A DNA stretch of 64,000 bases from Smittia aterrima (GCA_033063855.1 CP093831.1:6634001-6698000), one strand, 5' to 3'; shown: positions 34,271-49,500, counted from the first letter of the stretch. Program-made: numbers and translations. Notes: generated by a model not told the origin, from the sequence alone.

Positions 34271-34733
34271 ATCGAAGCTGCGACTGCTTCGGTTGATTCT
34301 CGTTAATTGAAATGTTGTCATGTTGCTGGATGTGATAGTTGCATAAAGGTGATGCTTCAAGGGTTTCTTTTTTTAATTAAAAACCTAAAGGAACTCTCTG
34401 TGGTGTGTTTCGAGCAGCAAATTTATTGCTGGGGAAGTTTTCAATGTTGGGAATGTTGTGTTGCTTCAGCTTTCATGGAAAACTTTTTTTCCTCTCGTGT
34501 TCGGAAATATAATTGCGCGCTTTTATCCCAAAAAAAATGCCAGCACGAGACCTTGCCTCTCAAAACTTTCTAGTCAAGCGGTTTAAACGAGTTAAAAGAA
34601 TGTGGGGCGATCGATTTTGTTGATATCGACGTTCGCCAGCTGGTTATTGATGATGTTGTTGTAGCTGACAAAGATGCTTTGTTGCTGCTGTCGATTTTCA
34701 GTTTGGAGTATCATCAACCTCCGGTCACAAAAT
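34271..34733 (-). other. kirre 5' UTR part of the first visible exon, with upstream ORF
   Basis: A TTTTGCAG acceptor directly upstream of 34733 marks the probable exon edge, so this 5' UTR continues in exons further upstream (higher coordinates). It contains a 40-codon upstream ORF at 34592-34714. Confidence 0.55.
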
Positions 34734-37700
34734 CTGCAAAACGGAAAAAAGAGGAAAAATAAATTTCATGAAAAATTCATCACAGTTTATATTTTTTTTA
34801 TTCTCTATCTCGATTCTTTTTGAGCGTCCTTTGATTTGTATTTGCAAAACGTTTTCATCCATCAGCAAGCTCGTAATGCTCATATCGATTATTTCATACA
34901 ATGCCTTGATACAACATCAACAACAACGAAAAAGCGAAACATCATTCGGAAATCCGATAAATTGTGGCTCGCTCAATAATTTAAAAGTCGTAAAAAATTT
35001 ATAGGTTAAAAATAACCCTCATAAGAAAAGGGGCGAGCATTGTGATGAGGTGAGATTGGCAATTACGTCTCTGAACTCATTTCAAGTTTTCAAGTTGGTT
35101 AGGAGTTGAGGGACACAACTTCCAATTGCCCTTTGCCAAACATTTATTATCCTTGAAGGCAAACAAAGAGAGTCCATCATAAGTTGCAACCGTTGAAGCT
35201 TTACTCGTAAGTCAATAATGGTTTAGAAGGTTTAGCTCATCCCCTACGCCGCTGCCGCTTAAAAAGGAAGAGGATTCAGCAAGAGGCTCTCAGACTCAAT
35301 CCAAAGCGGTTGCAGGAAGAAATAAAATATTTTCTCCGAGAGCATGAAGAAATCTTTCAGAAAAAAAACTTGAAATAAATAACAAATAAACGATCGAGTT
35401 GGGAATAATATTTGGAAACATTTGCTCGCTCTCTGTGAGGCTCTTTACATGCACATCCCTTCGTACGATTCTCGCCAAGTGTTATCATCGATCTCACGAT
35501 GCTGGAAGCTTTCGTGTGTGTGTGTTTAAGAAATGAAGTTATTCAGGAAGATTGAGATAAGAAGCCGAAAACAAATTTCGTTCCCTTCTTATCCGGGGGA
35601 AAAAGAAAGGAAAGCGTTGTAATCTTAGTTCCAGGGAAGAATTCAAAAGACGAAAGGAAGGAAAACGCTCGAATTTCCACCATAAATTTGCTTCTTTATT
35701 CGACTCGCATTATAAAAATCCAACTAGGATAATAAATTCGTTTCGAGCTTTTTCCGCATCTCGGTCGAGACCCTTCGAGCTTTCTTTATTCGAATCCTGC
35801 TTCAACATTAGAATTGAAAGAGAATCGTTTTTTTTCTTCCTCAAAACGATTTCTTCTGGAGAGACAACTATTCACAAAGATATCAGAGATATTAATATTA
35901 TTACATTGCGGTTTACTCATTCGCGAATCAAAGAGAGTTTGAATGGCTTCAAGCATAAACAAGGATCACAGTCGAATATATAGCGACGAGTATAAACCGC
36001 CTTGTGGATGAACAAACATAAAAAAGGATTTTCGCATGAATAAAAAAGTTTAATACGCATTTTCGTCTGAATGATGAAGAAGATTTTTAGATTATTTCAT
36101 TAAAAATAAAAGCCGTCGAATCTGGTTTTGTGGGAAACAACATTTCCAGCCTTTTTCCAACTCGCAACAATGAACATAAATACTTCTTCTCTACGAGAGA
36201 GAGAACGTTAGTTCTCGACTTAAAGCATCTGCTTCGCTCTGCTTGCGGACGATGATTTTTATCAAAAAAAAAAGTATTTTTTGCACGAACAATAGACGTA
36301 AAGTGTTTTGTTGTTGAATGGGCGAACATCAACGACAATTAGAAGCGGCAAAAATGAATTCATAAACGGAAAGAGTCTTGAAAGCGTCCTCTGTCGAAAT
36401 GACAATCATCAGATTTATATCAAGTTCCTTTTGTCAGTTGTCGTCGCCCGAATAACTTCGACAAGAGTGTTGAAAATATCAAATTTATCACATCAAATTA
36501 AATTCCAAGATTAATGAAGTCTTCAGCGAGCAATTTCCGACGGTAATTACTTGTAATTGGTGGCAATTATGCAATTATTAACAAGACTTGCCGCAATAGT
36601 CTCGCCCATCCTCCTCCCTTCAATTTAGTTTTATGGGCCAATGGCATGCAGTTCGACATAAATCAACGAGCTCTAATTTCACTGCAGTTCCGTACGAAAG
36701 GATTGATCAATTGATGTGGGATATCCAATGTAACAGAAAGTGTCAACTAATCCGCCCAAAAACACAAACAGTTTGCTTTTTGTTTCCGACCCGAAATGAA
36801 TTTCATTTGAATATTTAAAACTCTTTTTATTTGGCTCGGCATCAGCTTTTTATGATATCGGATAGAAAGGCAAAATATATTTGAGAGAGATTTTCTTCTA
36901 GCCAAGCAACAAGTGTCTCGAAAATATTTTTCAATGAATCGATTTGGTCGATTCCAGTAGAAATATCTTTTAAGAAATTTCATATTTGCATATAAAAGTC
37001 TTTAGGTTCTCGCAATGAATCTCTCATAAGAGACTTCTCTTTAACTCATGTAGTTCCGCATTACAAACAAGAAACCCTAAAGCTCTCACCTCCTTGAACT
37101 TTCTCTTCAAACACTCGCTTCTATTACAACAGCTGTTCTCTGTTTCATCTCAAGGAGATGTAATTGAGTTTTCATCGCAAACACGAACGTAAAGTGTTTT
37201 CCTTCATTAGGAACGTTTCATCTCAGTGTGTAGAGTTATAAGAGCATTCGAGTGATTTGTTTTTAAATTATTTGAATGAAAGGTAAGCTTAATAATTTTA
37301 GGGACTAAATATTTGAATGATCCCTGACCAGTAATTTAAGTTTTAATAATTATGTAGCAAACACAAGCTGGATTATTTCCTTCCCACCCTCATAGACTTT
37401 GCTTTAGGAAAACATAACCGCACTCGAAATGAAGAAACTATTGCGTTCGAGACATAAACAAAATCTTGAGCTGCGGAGGAAACCGAAATTTAGATGAATG
37501 TGTAGGCGTAAGCTCCTTCCACTCAGCCACCGCCTCGTTATTCGGTGGCGGAAAACGATATCTCTACGCAATTTATGTCAAGAGGAGACGAAACCACAAA
37601 ATCATGGCAAAAGCTGTCGTTATCATGAAGATATAAAATGAATAATTTCAGCTTTTATCACAAAGCAAACATGTAGACGAGTGAATTACGAAGATTAAAT

Positions 37701-40600
37701 TGATATCAGTCATGCATTAACTAGATGAAGCTTGTTTCTATTAACATATCCTTTGTATCTTCATACCATATCGATCATTACCAGCAACCGCAAAACTATT
37801 CATACCGCCTTCCTGCCTTCTCTGACGCCCTCAATTGGATTATATCGCTTTTCATATTGAATTTCAATCTCGAATATTCATAAAGTGATATTGGCAAAAG
37901 TTTCTTGAAGCGAAGGAAAGGAAGAAAAAAAAAGTTTTCGAGTGGAGAACGATAAATATCTTTGCGATATATTTCATAAAAAAAAATTAAAACTATATTC
38001 AGCTTTCAGAAAGCAGCTTTCGGCTCTAGTTGTGCAGAAAGTTCAACAGTGCGCGCTCTTTGCTTCTATTTCCTCGTCGATGCTTTTCAATGTTCTGGTG
38101 CTTTTCAAACAAAATCAATTTGTTTAAATCAGAATATTTGATTGTGCAACGAATGAGAAGAAGAAGAGAATAATTCAGTGTGAATAACCTGAAGAACTTT
38201 TCGTCCTGTTTGCGAAAACACTTTTATGCTTGATAAAAGTTTGAGTGGATTTTAAAATGATATCTAAATGAAAAGTAAAAGCAAGTCGCGACTTTTTCAT
38301 TCATAAAATGTCGAGTATCGTCACGTTAACTATAAAGTTTAAACTGTTGTTACTAACGAATTATTACTAACGACCCTCTCAGCAAATGCTTGTTGAATTC
38401 TATGATTCGCAGACGAAAAAATCTCTTTGAGCTGTGGAAACTTTTCTCGCAGCTTCTGATGATAATGAATCAAGTTGGAGGCAGAAAGAATGGAGAAATT
38501 ACAAGCGACTTTTGAACTTGTTTTGTTTTTGATTTTTTTTTTTCGTAAAAGCTCTTTGTGTTTATCAAAGAACTTTATACGAAATTCTGATTATTTTTGT
38601 GATGATAAAGAGTTTTATTTTGAAAGTTATCTCAATGATTTCATGAGCGTTTTAAAGTTTAAAGCTTCTGTTATTAATTGTTGAGAAACCAACAAACAAA
38701 AGCTTGAAATGAATGGCTTGTGGTTGAGCTAGGAACGACTTGAATGACTGCTTGCTTAATTAAAAATACCTTTTCAGTAATAAGTCACACGTTTAAATTT
38801 GCTTTCAATGATTTCTTGATTCTGTTTACTCTGACATCACATTTAATTATCTTTATTTAAGAGAAGATTATGTCGATTTATGTTATGGTGAGAAGCAATT
38901 TGTCTTAATAATGTTTAACTGAAAAGTTTTCATTTCGTTTGTGGCGAAAGGAAATTGAAATCATAAAATCGTAAGTCTTTGTTGCTAGGCACGGAAGCTC
39001 TGCTCTTAGAACTTGCTGGCATTAAGATTGCTTGTACTCACAAACAAAATTTAACGGAAATTAATAAATAAAATAACATTTTCATTACAAATTGCTCTTG
39101 AAACCAATTTATAATTGTAATGTTGAATTCATTGTGAATTCGAATTATTTAATCTTTCATGTTTGACACAAGAATTTATCCTTTTCAATAAAGATTTGGA
39201 ATGTTCATTGAATCCTTAGAATTTACAAATGACGCAACTCAATGAGACGAACTCATTCGAAAGTAATTAAACTGCTCACGAGGATTCAATTCAATGTCAT
39301 TGAAATGAATAATTCATGGAAAGGAGAATTTCATTTAATTCAAAAGACAATAATTCTCTGGCCAATGCGTGAAGGTAAATATTGTGAAGCTGCCCAGCAT
39401 GACCACAAACAACTTCCCTCACGCTGAAATTAATTATAACTCTCCCCGGTTCGTTCCAATCTTTATCTAGTTTTAATTAACCTCCGATAGGGATTTGCCC
39501 GGGCAAATGAATTATTCAGAATTATTTGGTAATCCAATCGAACGAGTCGCTTGCCTGTCGAGGTTAAGAAATTTAAAATAATTGAACAAAAGGTGAGCTT
39601 GGGCATTAAACCCTTCTGTTCTGATATCTTCTTAAGCCTCGCTCATTTATTAATGAATTAATTAAGTGAACGCCTAGCGCTGTGCGAAGGATTTCATCAT
39701 AAATATTCAGGATTTTAATGACTCGAAAGCTTCTGGACTTTAAGTCTGCTTGAAGCTTTTCGAAGACGACGATAACTCAGACATCGACGTTTACGAATGT
39801 TCATCGTCGTAAAAGCTACATTTTATTATTTCAATATTTAATGATCTGTAAATTTGTCGTAAAATATCACTCTCGTGCCAATGGCTTACATAAACCTCTT
39901 TCCTTCATAGCAAAGGTAAGAGAATGTTTTATGTTTGACGTGATATTTGATAATAATACAAGTCAAGATGTCTTTACGATTCTGTCAAATAATGGCAGCC
40001 ATGCTGAGCTCTCTTCTTGCATCGATGGAGCGAGAGGGTGAGAGAATGTGACATTTCATGTCAACGCCTGTTCTTCCAATTAATCATTCTGCGCTAATTA
40101 AAAACCAGAGGTGGTTACACTGAGACAAAAGAATGCTCCGGATCAATAAACTGTGCGATGTAAAAGCTTTTGCACTCGCAACGGAAAAAGAAATTAATAA
40201 TTCTCCTCGACGTCAACTACCACGGCGAGGCAAAGAATCCGTGATGTGATTTATGACTTTATTAAGAGAACGTTGAGCTGTATAATTTGTTCCTTAGATT
40301 AACCTTAACAAGATTATTTTATTGCTTTACTTTGCGGAAAAAGAGTTCAAACGTTGTAATTTTGGGTCCGACGTATAAATCGACGATAAAAGCGAGAACG
40401 CCACGCTGAGAGAAACAAACTTTTCAAGCTAATAAAACCAACGACTAAGTTAAACAATCTAAAATAGACTGATCGAACATGCATGCGTAGGATATCATGA
40501 GGAATGAATGACTGGCTTGCTCAAACGACATAGTTCCGAAAAAAAAAGTTCTAATAACTTTATCAATAATCCCTCGACGCGACGAAAAAAACGTTAATTA
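34734..40600. other. Non-coding DNA, probable start of a long kirre 5' intron
   Basis: No ORF with family resemblance on either strand. AT-rich, with a GA run at 36195-36205 and many pyrimidine tracts. I see no transposon ends or RNA genes. Confidence 0.4.
36195..36205. repeat. GA dinucleotide tract
   Basis: GAGAGAGAGAG run, one of several spread through the gene-free region. Confidence 0.6.
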
Positions 40601-40670
40601 CATGATTTTCCGGCAAGTGGACAAGTTTGGTCACACCAGGTATCAATCACGACACGAAGGGGTGGTTCAA

Positions 40671-40870
40671 TAGCATTTAACAATTCGAATCAATACTTAT
40701 TAATTCAATTAATTTCACAGAAGGCCTTTGTAATTAATATATGAGATTAATTCATTTCCCGCGGTCGCTTGCTCACTTTCCGAACGAATTTCACGAGCGA
40801 TGAGTGTTTGGAAATCATTAATGACATTAATTGTTTATCGGATATTGATTTCACATTTGCTTAAATATGC
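40671..40870. promoter_or_regulatory. Candidate enhancer: cluster of TAAT homeodomain-type sites
   Basis: At least six TAAT/ATTA cores lie within 200 bp, including TAATTCAATTAAT, TAATTAAT, GATTAATTC and CATTAATGACATTAATTG. The clustering is visible in sequence; enhancer activity is speculative because the background is AT-rich. Confidence 0.2.
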
Positions 40871-41965
40871 AATAAAGAATTCGCTGAACGATTTCATTAA
40901 TAACTATGGACACAACTTTTATATCGGGAACTATCCGCAAGCGTCTCTCGCCACTATTCGGGTCGTGACTCTTTGAGCGGATTGGGAAAGGGAAGCTTCC
41001 CTTGTTCTAACGAAGCACGAAAATAAATCAATTCGCCTTGTGCAGTTCTAGGTTTTCCTTCCTTTCGATAATCGGATTGTGCAGTTGAAAAAATATGTTT
41101 TAAGCTTCAATTGCTCGCCTCCCGTTTACGTATTTCACAGACTCGACCAGCTTGTAAACATTTAATGTACTCGAGTCTACGTGCATCAGATATCGCTCTC
41201 TACGTTGGCAGTGAGCTCTATTGATTTTCCTTTTTACTAGCCAAGCATTCTCTTTCTATCTTCCTTTCGATTGAACAAGTGCTTTCAATTTATAATTGAA
41301 TTCAAACCCAATTTCTAATTTAATTTCGAAGGAGTAAGAGAATATCCGACAGAAGCTACGTCGATCGGTCTGGACAGAGGAAATCAAATTGCAATATCTG
41401 ACTGACTGACTGAATGGGTTTCCAGTAATTGTCGTGTAATTTTATGTAATATCCTATATTAAACGCCATCGTTCCATTACAATCCCCTTTAGACCATTAA
41501 AAGAGTATTTCATTCACAAAAGCTTTCTTTTCATTCTTAAACTAAAACACGAAGGTGAATTGAAAAGTGAAAAAAGGGAAAATTCTCTCAATTAGTGGTA
41601 AACATCAAAACGTCGAGCAATCAATGTAATTTCAATGAGTCATAAAAGTGATCAAGCGAAGAGCATTGCATTTACTTGGAAATTTATTTTTAGCTTCGGA
41701 ACAAATTAGAATCGACAAGACTGAACTTTGAAACATTCCCCGACATTGAAGGTAAATATAAAAATCGATAAATTTGTTATTCCTTCCCTTCTTCCCACAA
41801 TCTTGTCCGATTCGTTAATGTAACTTTCGACAACAGCAAACTTTTTCGAATCAGCGGAAACAAAAGCTCGAAGTGGCGTGTAAATTTCTTATGAGAGCTC
41901 GAGCTTACACTCTCAGACATAAATATTGCATTCTTCGCTCGTTAATCAATTTGCATGAAAGTCTT

Positions 41966-41978
41966 TCTCTCTCTCTCT
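41966..41978. repeat. CT dinucleotide tract
   Basis: TCTCTCTCTCTCT run; on the other strand it offers GAGAG sites. Confidence 0.6.
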
Positions 41979-44900
41979 TCCTCTCCTGTCTTTCACTCAT
42001 AATAATTGAAATCCCTTCGCTCATAAAGTTTTCATCTGAAAATTGCGAAAGCTTCTCCTCCCGAATTGGCAGAAAGGTTAGACGTAGCTTTGCTGACTCA
42101 ATACATTTTTCAGTCTCGACATGATACCAATTATCACACATACGAAACATGTTTATTATTGAAATCATCGAAAGCACACTCGACATACATTATTTAGAGC
42201 GATAGTTTGGGAAATGTGTCATATTAGTTTTTCAATCATTTATTCATGTTGTCGACTCGCTCCTTTGATCGTGTGCGCTTGATACTGAAATGCAGTTATG
42301 GGGAAAAACTTTGACATTCGTTCGAGGCGCTTTTAGCTTCATTAGGCAGTTTAAATTTCACATTTCTCATTTGCAATGCCATTTCGTGTGGGCAAACGTT
42401 AAAAGCAAAATCAACTTCTTCTTGTTGGTGAGTCGAGGTTGCGTTTCGATAAAAGTCTTTTCCTATTTTGAGCCTCTCAAAGCTTCCCCAAAAAGTAAAG
42501 CTTTTCAATCTTGATCAGCAATTTCTTTGATAGTTGTCGCAAAGAATTCTTCGTCATACATAAAAAGGAGTAAAAGCGATGCTCATGCTTGACAAATACT
42601 TTGCATACGAATTCTTTTTTCCCCTAAAACAATATTTGCTATTTGCATATTGGCAAATAAATTTATCACACAGTCGAAGAGATATCTATTCGCTTCAGAA
42701 TTTAGTTTACCTTTGAAAGCATATGAGACGACAAGAGCATGTTTAGCATTGCAGTCTGCGTATTTGCATTTAAATGAGGAAATTTAATAGGCTCGCCTCT
42801 CTCGCCCCCACTATGCGGATAACTTTTATCGATTGGCATGCGTTGTATCAGTCACTTCAAATCCATCTGTGCAAATGCAGCTTTATATGCTCTTTCTCAT
42901 TCACTCTCTCGAGGCAGATCGTCACAATGTTTTGACGGCATTTCACGCATAAAAGTTGCGGCAGCCTTTGCTTTTTATTTCTCTACTTTACTATTTCGCT
43001 GTTTTTATGCGAAAGCTTTTATGCGCCTCGAGGTTTTATTCGTTGGAGAACATTGTTTTCGAAAATAAATTCTCTAGCTTTATTGTCATGACTTCAAAAA
43101 AACTTTTGCCCCAACTGAAAAGTTTTTCTTTAAAAGCTTTAAAGCACAAAAAAGTTTCTTATTAAAAATATTTTCCTTACTCCTTCCATGTTCACGCAGA
43201 AAGTAAATTGTTGATAAGACTTGGGATAACAGAGAAATAGGACGCACACAATATATCGCCCATTTAAAAGGCATAAAGATGAGGCCGATAAAAGGAATAA
43301 AAAGTTTCTCGGCTCCCTTTTCCTTTGCAGCGCTTGCCACGTACGACGACGACAATGCTTTTGTGCCTTCGTGCACCCACTCGATCGTCCCCTTTCATTT
43401 TCATTCAGCATAAACGTTATCATAGTAAAATGTAGATGAGCAATAAAATAAAATTTGCATAATAGTGGAGAGCGAGTGGAATTAACTTCAACAATGAATT
43501 TTCACAACATACGAGCTCCTTTTTTTTCGTGCTTTTTGCTGTTGCTGCTGCCGTAACGTGTCGTGCACATTGTTTCCTCCTCGTCACATGTTTCCGAACT
43601 ACTTTGTATCGTTTGATGCATGTAATGAAGGATATTTCGATTGCTTGTGGCAACAGACTGAGCTCGACAGCGACAAGAACGCTTGGCTCGTAAAAATGTT
43701 GATGACAATACGTGGAATTTAAATGAGCAGCAATAATTTGAGCTCAGCATGGAAAGAACTTTTTGCTGTTTTCAGATAATTGAGAAAAATTGATTGCGAT
43801 GTTGACTATTTCAAGCGTTTACGATGGAATCACGTTTTAACGAAAAAAAAAGAACTAAAGTTTCTCTTCGATTCGGTTCAGATGAGTTTGTCAGTGATGT
43901 CACTCTATCATTTTAGTTTCACGCAACATCATCACGCGCCTCACCAATCTCAATTCGTCTTATCGTTTCGTCTTGTAGGTCATGAAATCGTCATTACCAA
44001 AAGATTAAATTTAATTTCCTCTGTAAACAACAGTTTAAAGAAAACAGTTTTTCCCTCGTTCTCGCGAGCAATCACACGACAACAGCCTCGGCCCCGGATG
44101 GAAATGGTACAGCAGCAATTTATCAAAACGATCAACTGTACATAATTATCAAAACGTGTTAAACTAATTTTTTGTTTTTGCTCCATTTCAATGTCATGCT
44201 TGATTTAGTCGTCGTCGGCTGTGAGATGAGGAGATGAACGATTTGGGAACGAAAGCATTTTTAAGAGACTTTCAATTATCTCCGAAAATACAAAAAAAAA
44301 CACCATTCGCTTTGAGACGACATATTCGAGCTGTGGCACACAATAGAAAGCGTAAAGTAATTAATTGCTCACACAGAACGCGAGTGCGAACACTTAAAAT
44401 GGAATTTTCTGCTCTCGAAATAAACACATAAATTTGTCGAGTGTCATACAGGAAACTTAGTAAGATCAAATTAAAATCTTGATAGCGACGAGCAGGAGAG
44501 GAAGGCATGAGGGAAAGGGAAGCGAATTGGGTAGATTTACAGCGACACTTAAGAGAAATATAATTACACATCCAACTAACTACTTTTACCGCACATATCA
44601 TAACGCGTTTCGTTCGCTCGTTTATGACGATAGCGTAAATAGCTTGATTGCTTTACGATGATTTTCATTAGCTGCTGTTTGTGTGTTTATTTGCCTTCCT
44701 CAGCAAGCTTCCTTAAGCATCCTAATTATGTCATTAAAATTTGAGATTCCTTCTGAGGATGTGCTGCGTTAATACTTTGATTGCGATCCACATTCACACT
44801 TAGACAAGAATCTAATCTCACATCGCAATTAATACAAGAACATAGCAGTGGAACGAGTATTGATTTTCTTATCGTTTGCGACGAGAAGTAAAAAAAAGAA

Positions 44901-46585
44901 AATTCGAATAATTACGTCAGGGATTTCATGCAAACTCCCACGCGAGGCTGCAAGCACCCAAAGGGAAACCTTGAGATCAAATAGCAGACCTTTAAATTTA
45001 AATTTATTTCATCGATATTCAATGTTGTCTGAGATTTCATGAGAGATTGTAGATTCACTTATATTTCATTTTTCCTGTGAGTGCTTACGATATAGTTCTC
45101 TCAACAAAAGAAGATTATTCACGATTCCTTCAACCCGATCAAACAGTCATTTCTCACCAAACAACGAATAAATTGCTTTTGACACGGTCTGGGATTGTCT
45201 TCTAGATCACATTGGATTTATATTTGTCAGCACAAATTTTCTTTTACATAAAAAAAATCGGCAGCCTAATCATAAATCATTAAAATATAAAACCATAACA
45301 GACGAAGAGATAAAAAAAATTGTTCTGTTGCCTTCTTCGACGAGGGGTAAACAAATTTCTCTCCAATCTTCCATCATTTTTCTTGGGATTTGTTTAGGTT
45401 TGCCAAAGTGAAAATTGAGAAGATGTTGTGCGAGTCTCTCATTCCATTTTCCATTCATCCATCAGCAGAGAAAAAAAAAGGCTGAAGATGTAGAAAGCAT
45501 GTAAGAACATAATGGAGAAGAAGTTCACTTTTATGACGATCATAAATAATTTTCTTCTTCTCGCATTTTTCATTCAATTTCTTGTTTCAACAGAGACTCT
45601 AAGTCGAACCATTTCCTAAGTGAATCTTCTTAGTTTCTCTGCTTTTCTGCTCGTTCGCTATCTTCAATGACACTGAAAGTTACCGAGCGCTTCGTCAATT
45701 GCGTTCAACTCAATGAGAAATTGAAATCGCATGAAGAAGTTACGGAACTTGATTACTTCCCAAAAACCTTTTTTTGATCCATCGTCACTTCGGTCGAAGC
45801 TGAACACATTGCACTTTAAAGTACAAAGTGCCACGTGAAATGTTTGTGTTTGTTTTTTTCTCTCCGTTCGCTTGCGGTGGGTGACAAATTGCGGCAATAT
45901 AAATCTCGGTTGTAGCATAAATCATCGGCAAGCATGCACTTTTCATTCGCTGTCAAAATAATGTTGAATATTTTAATATAAAAGCTCAAGAATTTACTTC
46001 AAACTATTTTTATGGAAGCACGTTCGAGTTTGCAGTTAGCACGTTTAATAGTTGTGTCGAGGCGAGCGAACGAGTGCAAGCTCGTCGACAGCTCTCCCGA
46101 TGCTTGGGTGGCAACGTCGTAATGACGAGAAATATTTCCCGGCAACTTTCCGATGTCATATAAATTAAACTATTTATGAAGTGATAAAGGCTCTGCTTGA
46201 TGCGATTATTCCATCCTCGACAATTTCTATATTCTTGCGTGGAAAACTGAAAGTTTTCGTCACGCTATGCGCAACGCTATAATCACAACACATCCAGATG
46301 CGAATGCCGCTCCATAAAAGCGTCTCTCTCGCTCGGTCGCTTTAATTTAATATCCACCTCGTCATAAATTTTTATATTTCTCTAATGCATACAATTTTAA
46401 AGTAAAAAAGGAAGCTCATGAACCCCGCACACAAAATAGCCCGTTGCGGTTGCGTTCGGAGAGTCACATAAAAAGCGAAATGTTTATTACTTTTCCTCCA
46501 GTAATGCCTCACATGTATGCATAATGACTTAAACATTTTTTTTATTTGCTGGCCTGTGTGAAGAAACTCGAGAGCACGAGGGAGG

Positions 46586-46596
46586 GAGAGAGAGAG
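46586..46596. repeat. GA dinucleotide tract
   Basis: GAGAGAGAGAG run preceded by GAGGGAG. Confidence 0.6.
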
Positions 46597-49500
46597 CAAG
46601 GACATTTTCTGGTATGTTCCTTTCATGGGTGCCCTGGTATTTAACTTTGATTAACGGCTGCTGGCCGCTTTTGGGATGTGTGGACTCTTCTTTTTATAAA
46701 GGTTCTTGTGGGGATAATTTCATAATATGCAAATGTGCTTAAGAATAAAAAGCATTAGGATCAGGGCTCGTCAGTTAATTGTGTCACAAGATAAAAAGCT
46801 AAGAGCGAATTTGATTCGACCACATTTAAAGCAATCTCCTCAACCTTCAGCCCGCAAGGCTTTAATTTCAGTTTCAATTTCAATAAAGAGAATCCAGCGG
46901 CTTTAACTCTCAAGCCGATTAAATCTCCAAGCGATTGATCATTATGTTTTCATTAGGAGTGTTGTCTGGAAAATCCTTGAGAGGTGAGCTTTAATGCTCT
47001 TTTCTTCTATCTCAAGTATTTTGATCAGAATAAATGAAGAAGAGGGAGGTTGTTAAATGTTTCCGTTTCATTTTCATTCACCACTCGATTCTTTATTTCT
47101 TCGCCTCGTTCAGAAGAGTTCAATAAAAGAAATTTAATTTTAAACTCGAGGAAGCATTTAATTTCGCTAAGCTTGCTGAATGTAGCGATTGCGAGGAGAG
47201 AAGTGGGCGATGCACATAAAGCGGGGCACAAGGGCGGGTATACATTCTACGCAAATGTAATGACTGAATTTACTCGCACGGCAGTAAAAGCAACTTTTAT
47301 GATCCGACACAAAATTTTCTTTTTCTCGCTAAGACAAACAGCGATGAGCTGGAGCGTTCAACATTCAATAAGAAATTGTTATTGCAAATGCTCGTAAAAA
47401 AGTTGAAGCAACTTTTATCGGTGGGAAGATGAGCGCGGTGGGAAGAAGGAAAGTAGCGAAGAATTTGATTCGATGTAAGCCATTAAAGTGAAAAGTTTTG
47501 AGCAACACCTCAATCGTGTGTGTAGGTTACGAGATTAAGGTCGTGAAATTGCAGTTTCTTCTCTTACTTTCTCACCTGTAACACAATATCAAGCGAATGA
47601 GTTGATATCAAAAGCATTAAAATAATTGCGATGCGAAATAATAAAAAAAACTTTCAGTTTTCTAAAACGTCGTTTCTCACGCGCGTAGACGAACAACGTA
47701 TAAGAATTTCTTTCATTAAATCAATTACGTGCAGGCCAACGAATTAACACATTTCACACGACAGTCATCAGTGAAGATATTTAGCTTCTGGATGAAAATG
47801 GTTTCACCATTTACAAGAATTAAAGTCGCGAATTTCACATGAAAGCAAGTAAGTCGGCCAGGAGAATTAGTTCTCGACAAAGTTGATTGCTGTGAGTTGA
47901 GAAGCGATGAGATACGAAAGACTTGCTACATTTCGAGTCAATGTCAGTTCGAGTGAAGGATTTTTTGCACATACTCGAGCATGGAATCATCAACATGTGT
48001 TCCCGTCATTCTTTTGAGTAAGAAGTTGCAAGGAAGTCTAAGAAACATTTTTATTTCGAGTGTTGCTGAAAGCTAAACGAAGTCTTCCATGAATGGTTTC
48101 GACTTAACGGATGTAGAGTTTCAGATTTTTGAGGAATTTTTTGAAAGCTGACTGATACTGCTCCCGTCCTCTGTTAAAATTCTCGTCATTCTCGACATTC
48201 TGCTTCAAAAAAAAAAGCTCAAAAGATTTTTTAAAATTGCTTAGAGAAAATTGTTATCTCGCTTTTTGTGCATTCCACTCGACATTGCAAATTGGACTCG
48301 TGCAGCTCCGAACAATTTGCATAAATTTGCAACAATGAACTGACTTTCAGGTGGAAAGGATTTCCTTTTGTTTGAGCTGTTGCTCCAAGGCAAAGCTCCC
48401 TCGCTTTCCGTATTCAATTATTTGTTTCTCACGTCAACCCAAATTTTATTCCAATCCTTGTTTGCGTCATTCTCGCTTCACGCCAACTGAAGTCTGACAA
48501 TTAAAAATCGATGCGCTGTCACGGAGTTTTGTTCCATATTTTACCGCGGGCAACTAGATTGGAGTTTTCAATCGAAATTTTTATTAATTCGTCGATTCAA
48601 TAACACATGGAAAGTTGACTGAAGCTGATGTGAGAGAGAAAGTGTCGTTTAAACATAATCAGGGACTAATGTCCTTAAGGTTTATTGAAAATTGCTCTTG
48701 CAAAATGTAAGTGGATTTTACTGTTCTCAAATTAGGAGTCACAGCTGTCGATCAACCTGTTTATTTAAAAGTTACACGTCAATTGAGAAAGGAATCACGA
48801 CTAAGAGCCTCACTAGCTAATCATCGTTAGGATCTCTGACACACAATTTCAACGAAGTCTCGATGACATTCGAAACTGACAAAGAGGAAAATGTTATCGG
48901 AAACAGAAATGTCTCCTGTACAGGTTTATTGCTGATTAAATATTAAACGTTCGAGTTATATTTATTGAATTTTCATGAAGAACAAACAATTGAAAAAATG
49001 TCAGCAATTGAGACCTCGATAAAAACATTCTGCTAACCCAAAAAGCTGATACTGAACTCGACAATAGTAAGCGCTCCATTTCATGACACAATATCAATTA
49101 TTCAACAAGACATTAAAACATTATTGAATTTACGGAAAAAATAGTTATCCGGCGATAATAAAAAACAAGCATTGTTGAATAATATAAACAAAGTTTTCTT
49201 TTATTTCCCGTGCGACGAAGGAAAACATCAATTTCCATTTAGCTTCGTACTTTTATTGCGAGTTCAGTTTAAGCAAGCTCATTGCAAGAGAAAGAGAAAA
49301 AGATGATAAATTTCCTCATTCGAGCGAAATGTAATTACATAAATCATATTTCTTCTCTATCTCTCTCACTCTGGAGGGCCACAGACAAAGAATCCCCTTC
49401 AACTGACAGCTTCCATTAAGAAGAAGGAAAAAAAACTTAACATTTGATCTCGCGCTTCCCCTTTTCCATTCTTTAAAACTGTCTAAAAATAAAAATGTTC

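Noticed and set aside
43780..44145. 121-codon ORF
   Set aside because: Composition biased to low complexity, with Met/His/Ser runs and no domain motifs.
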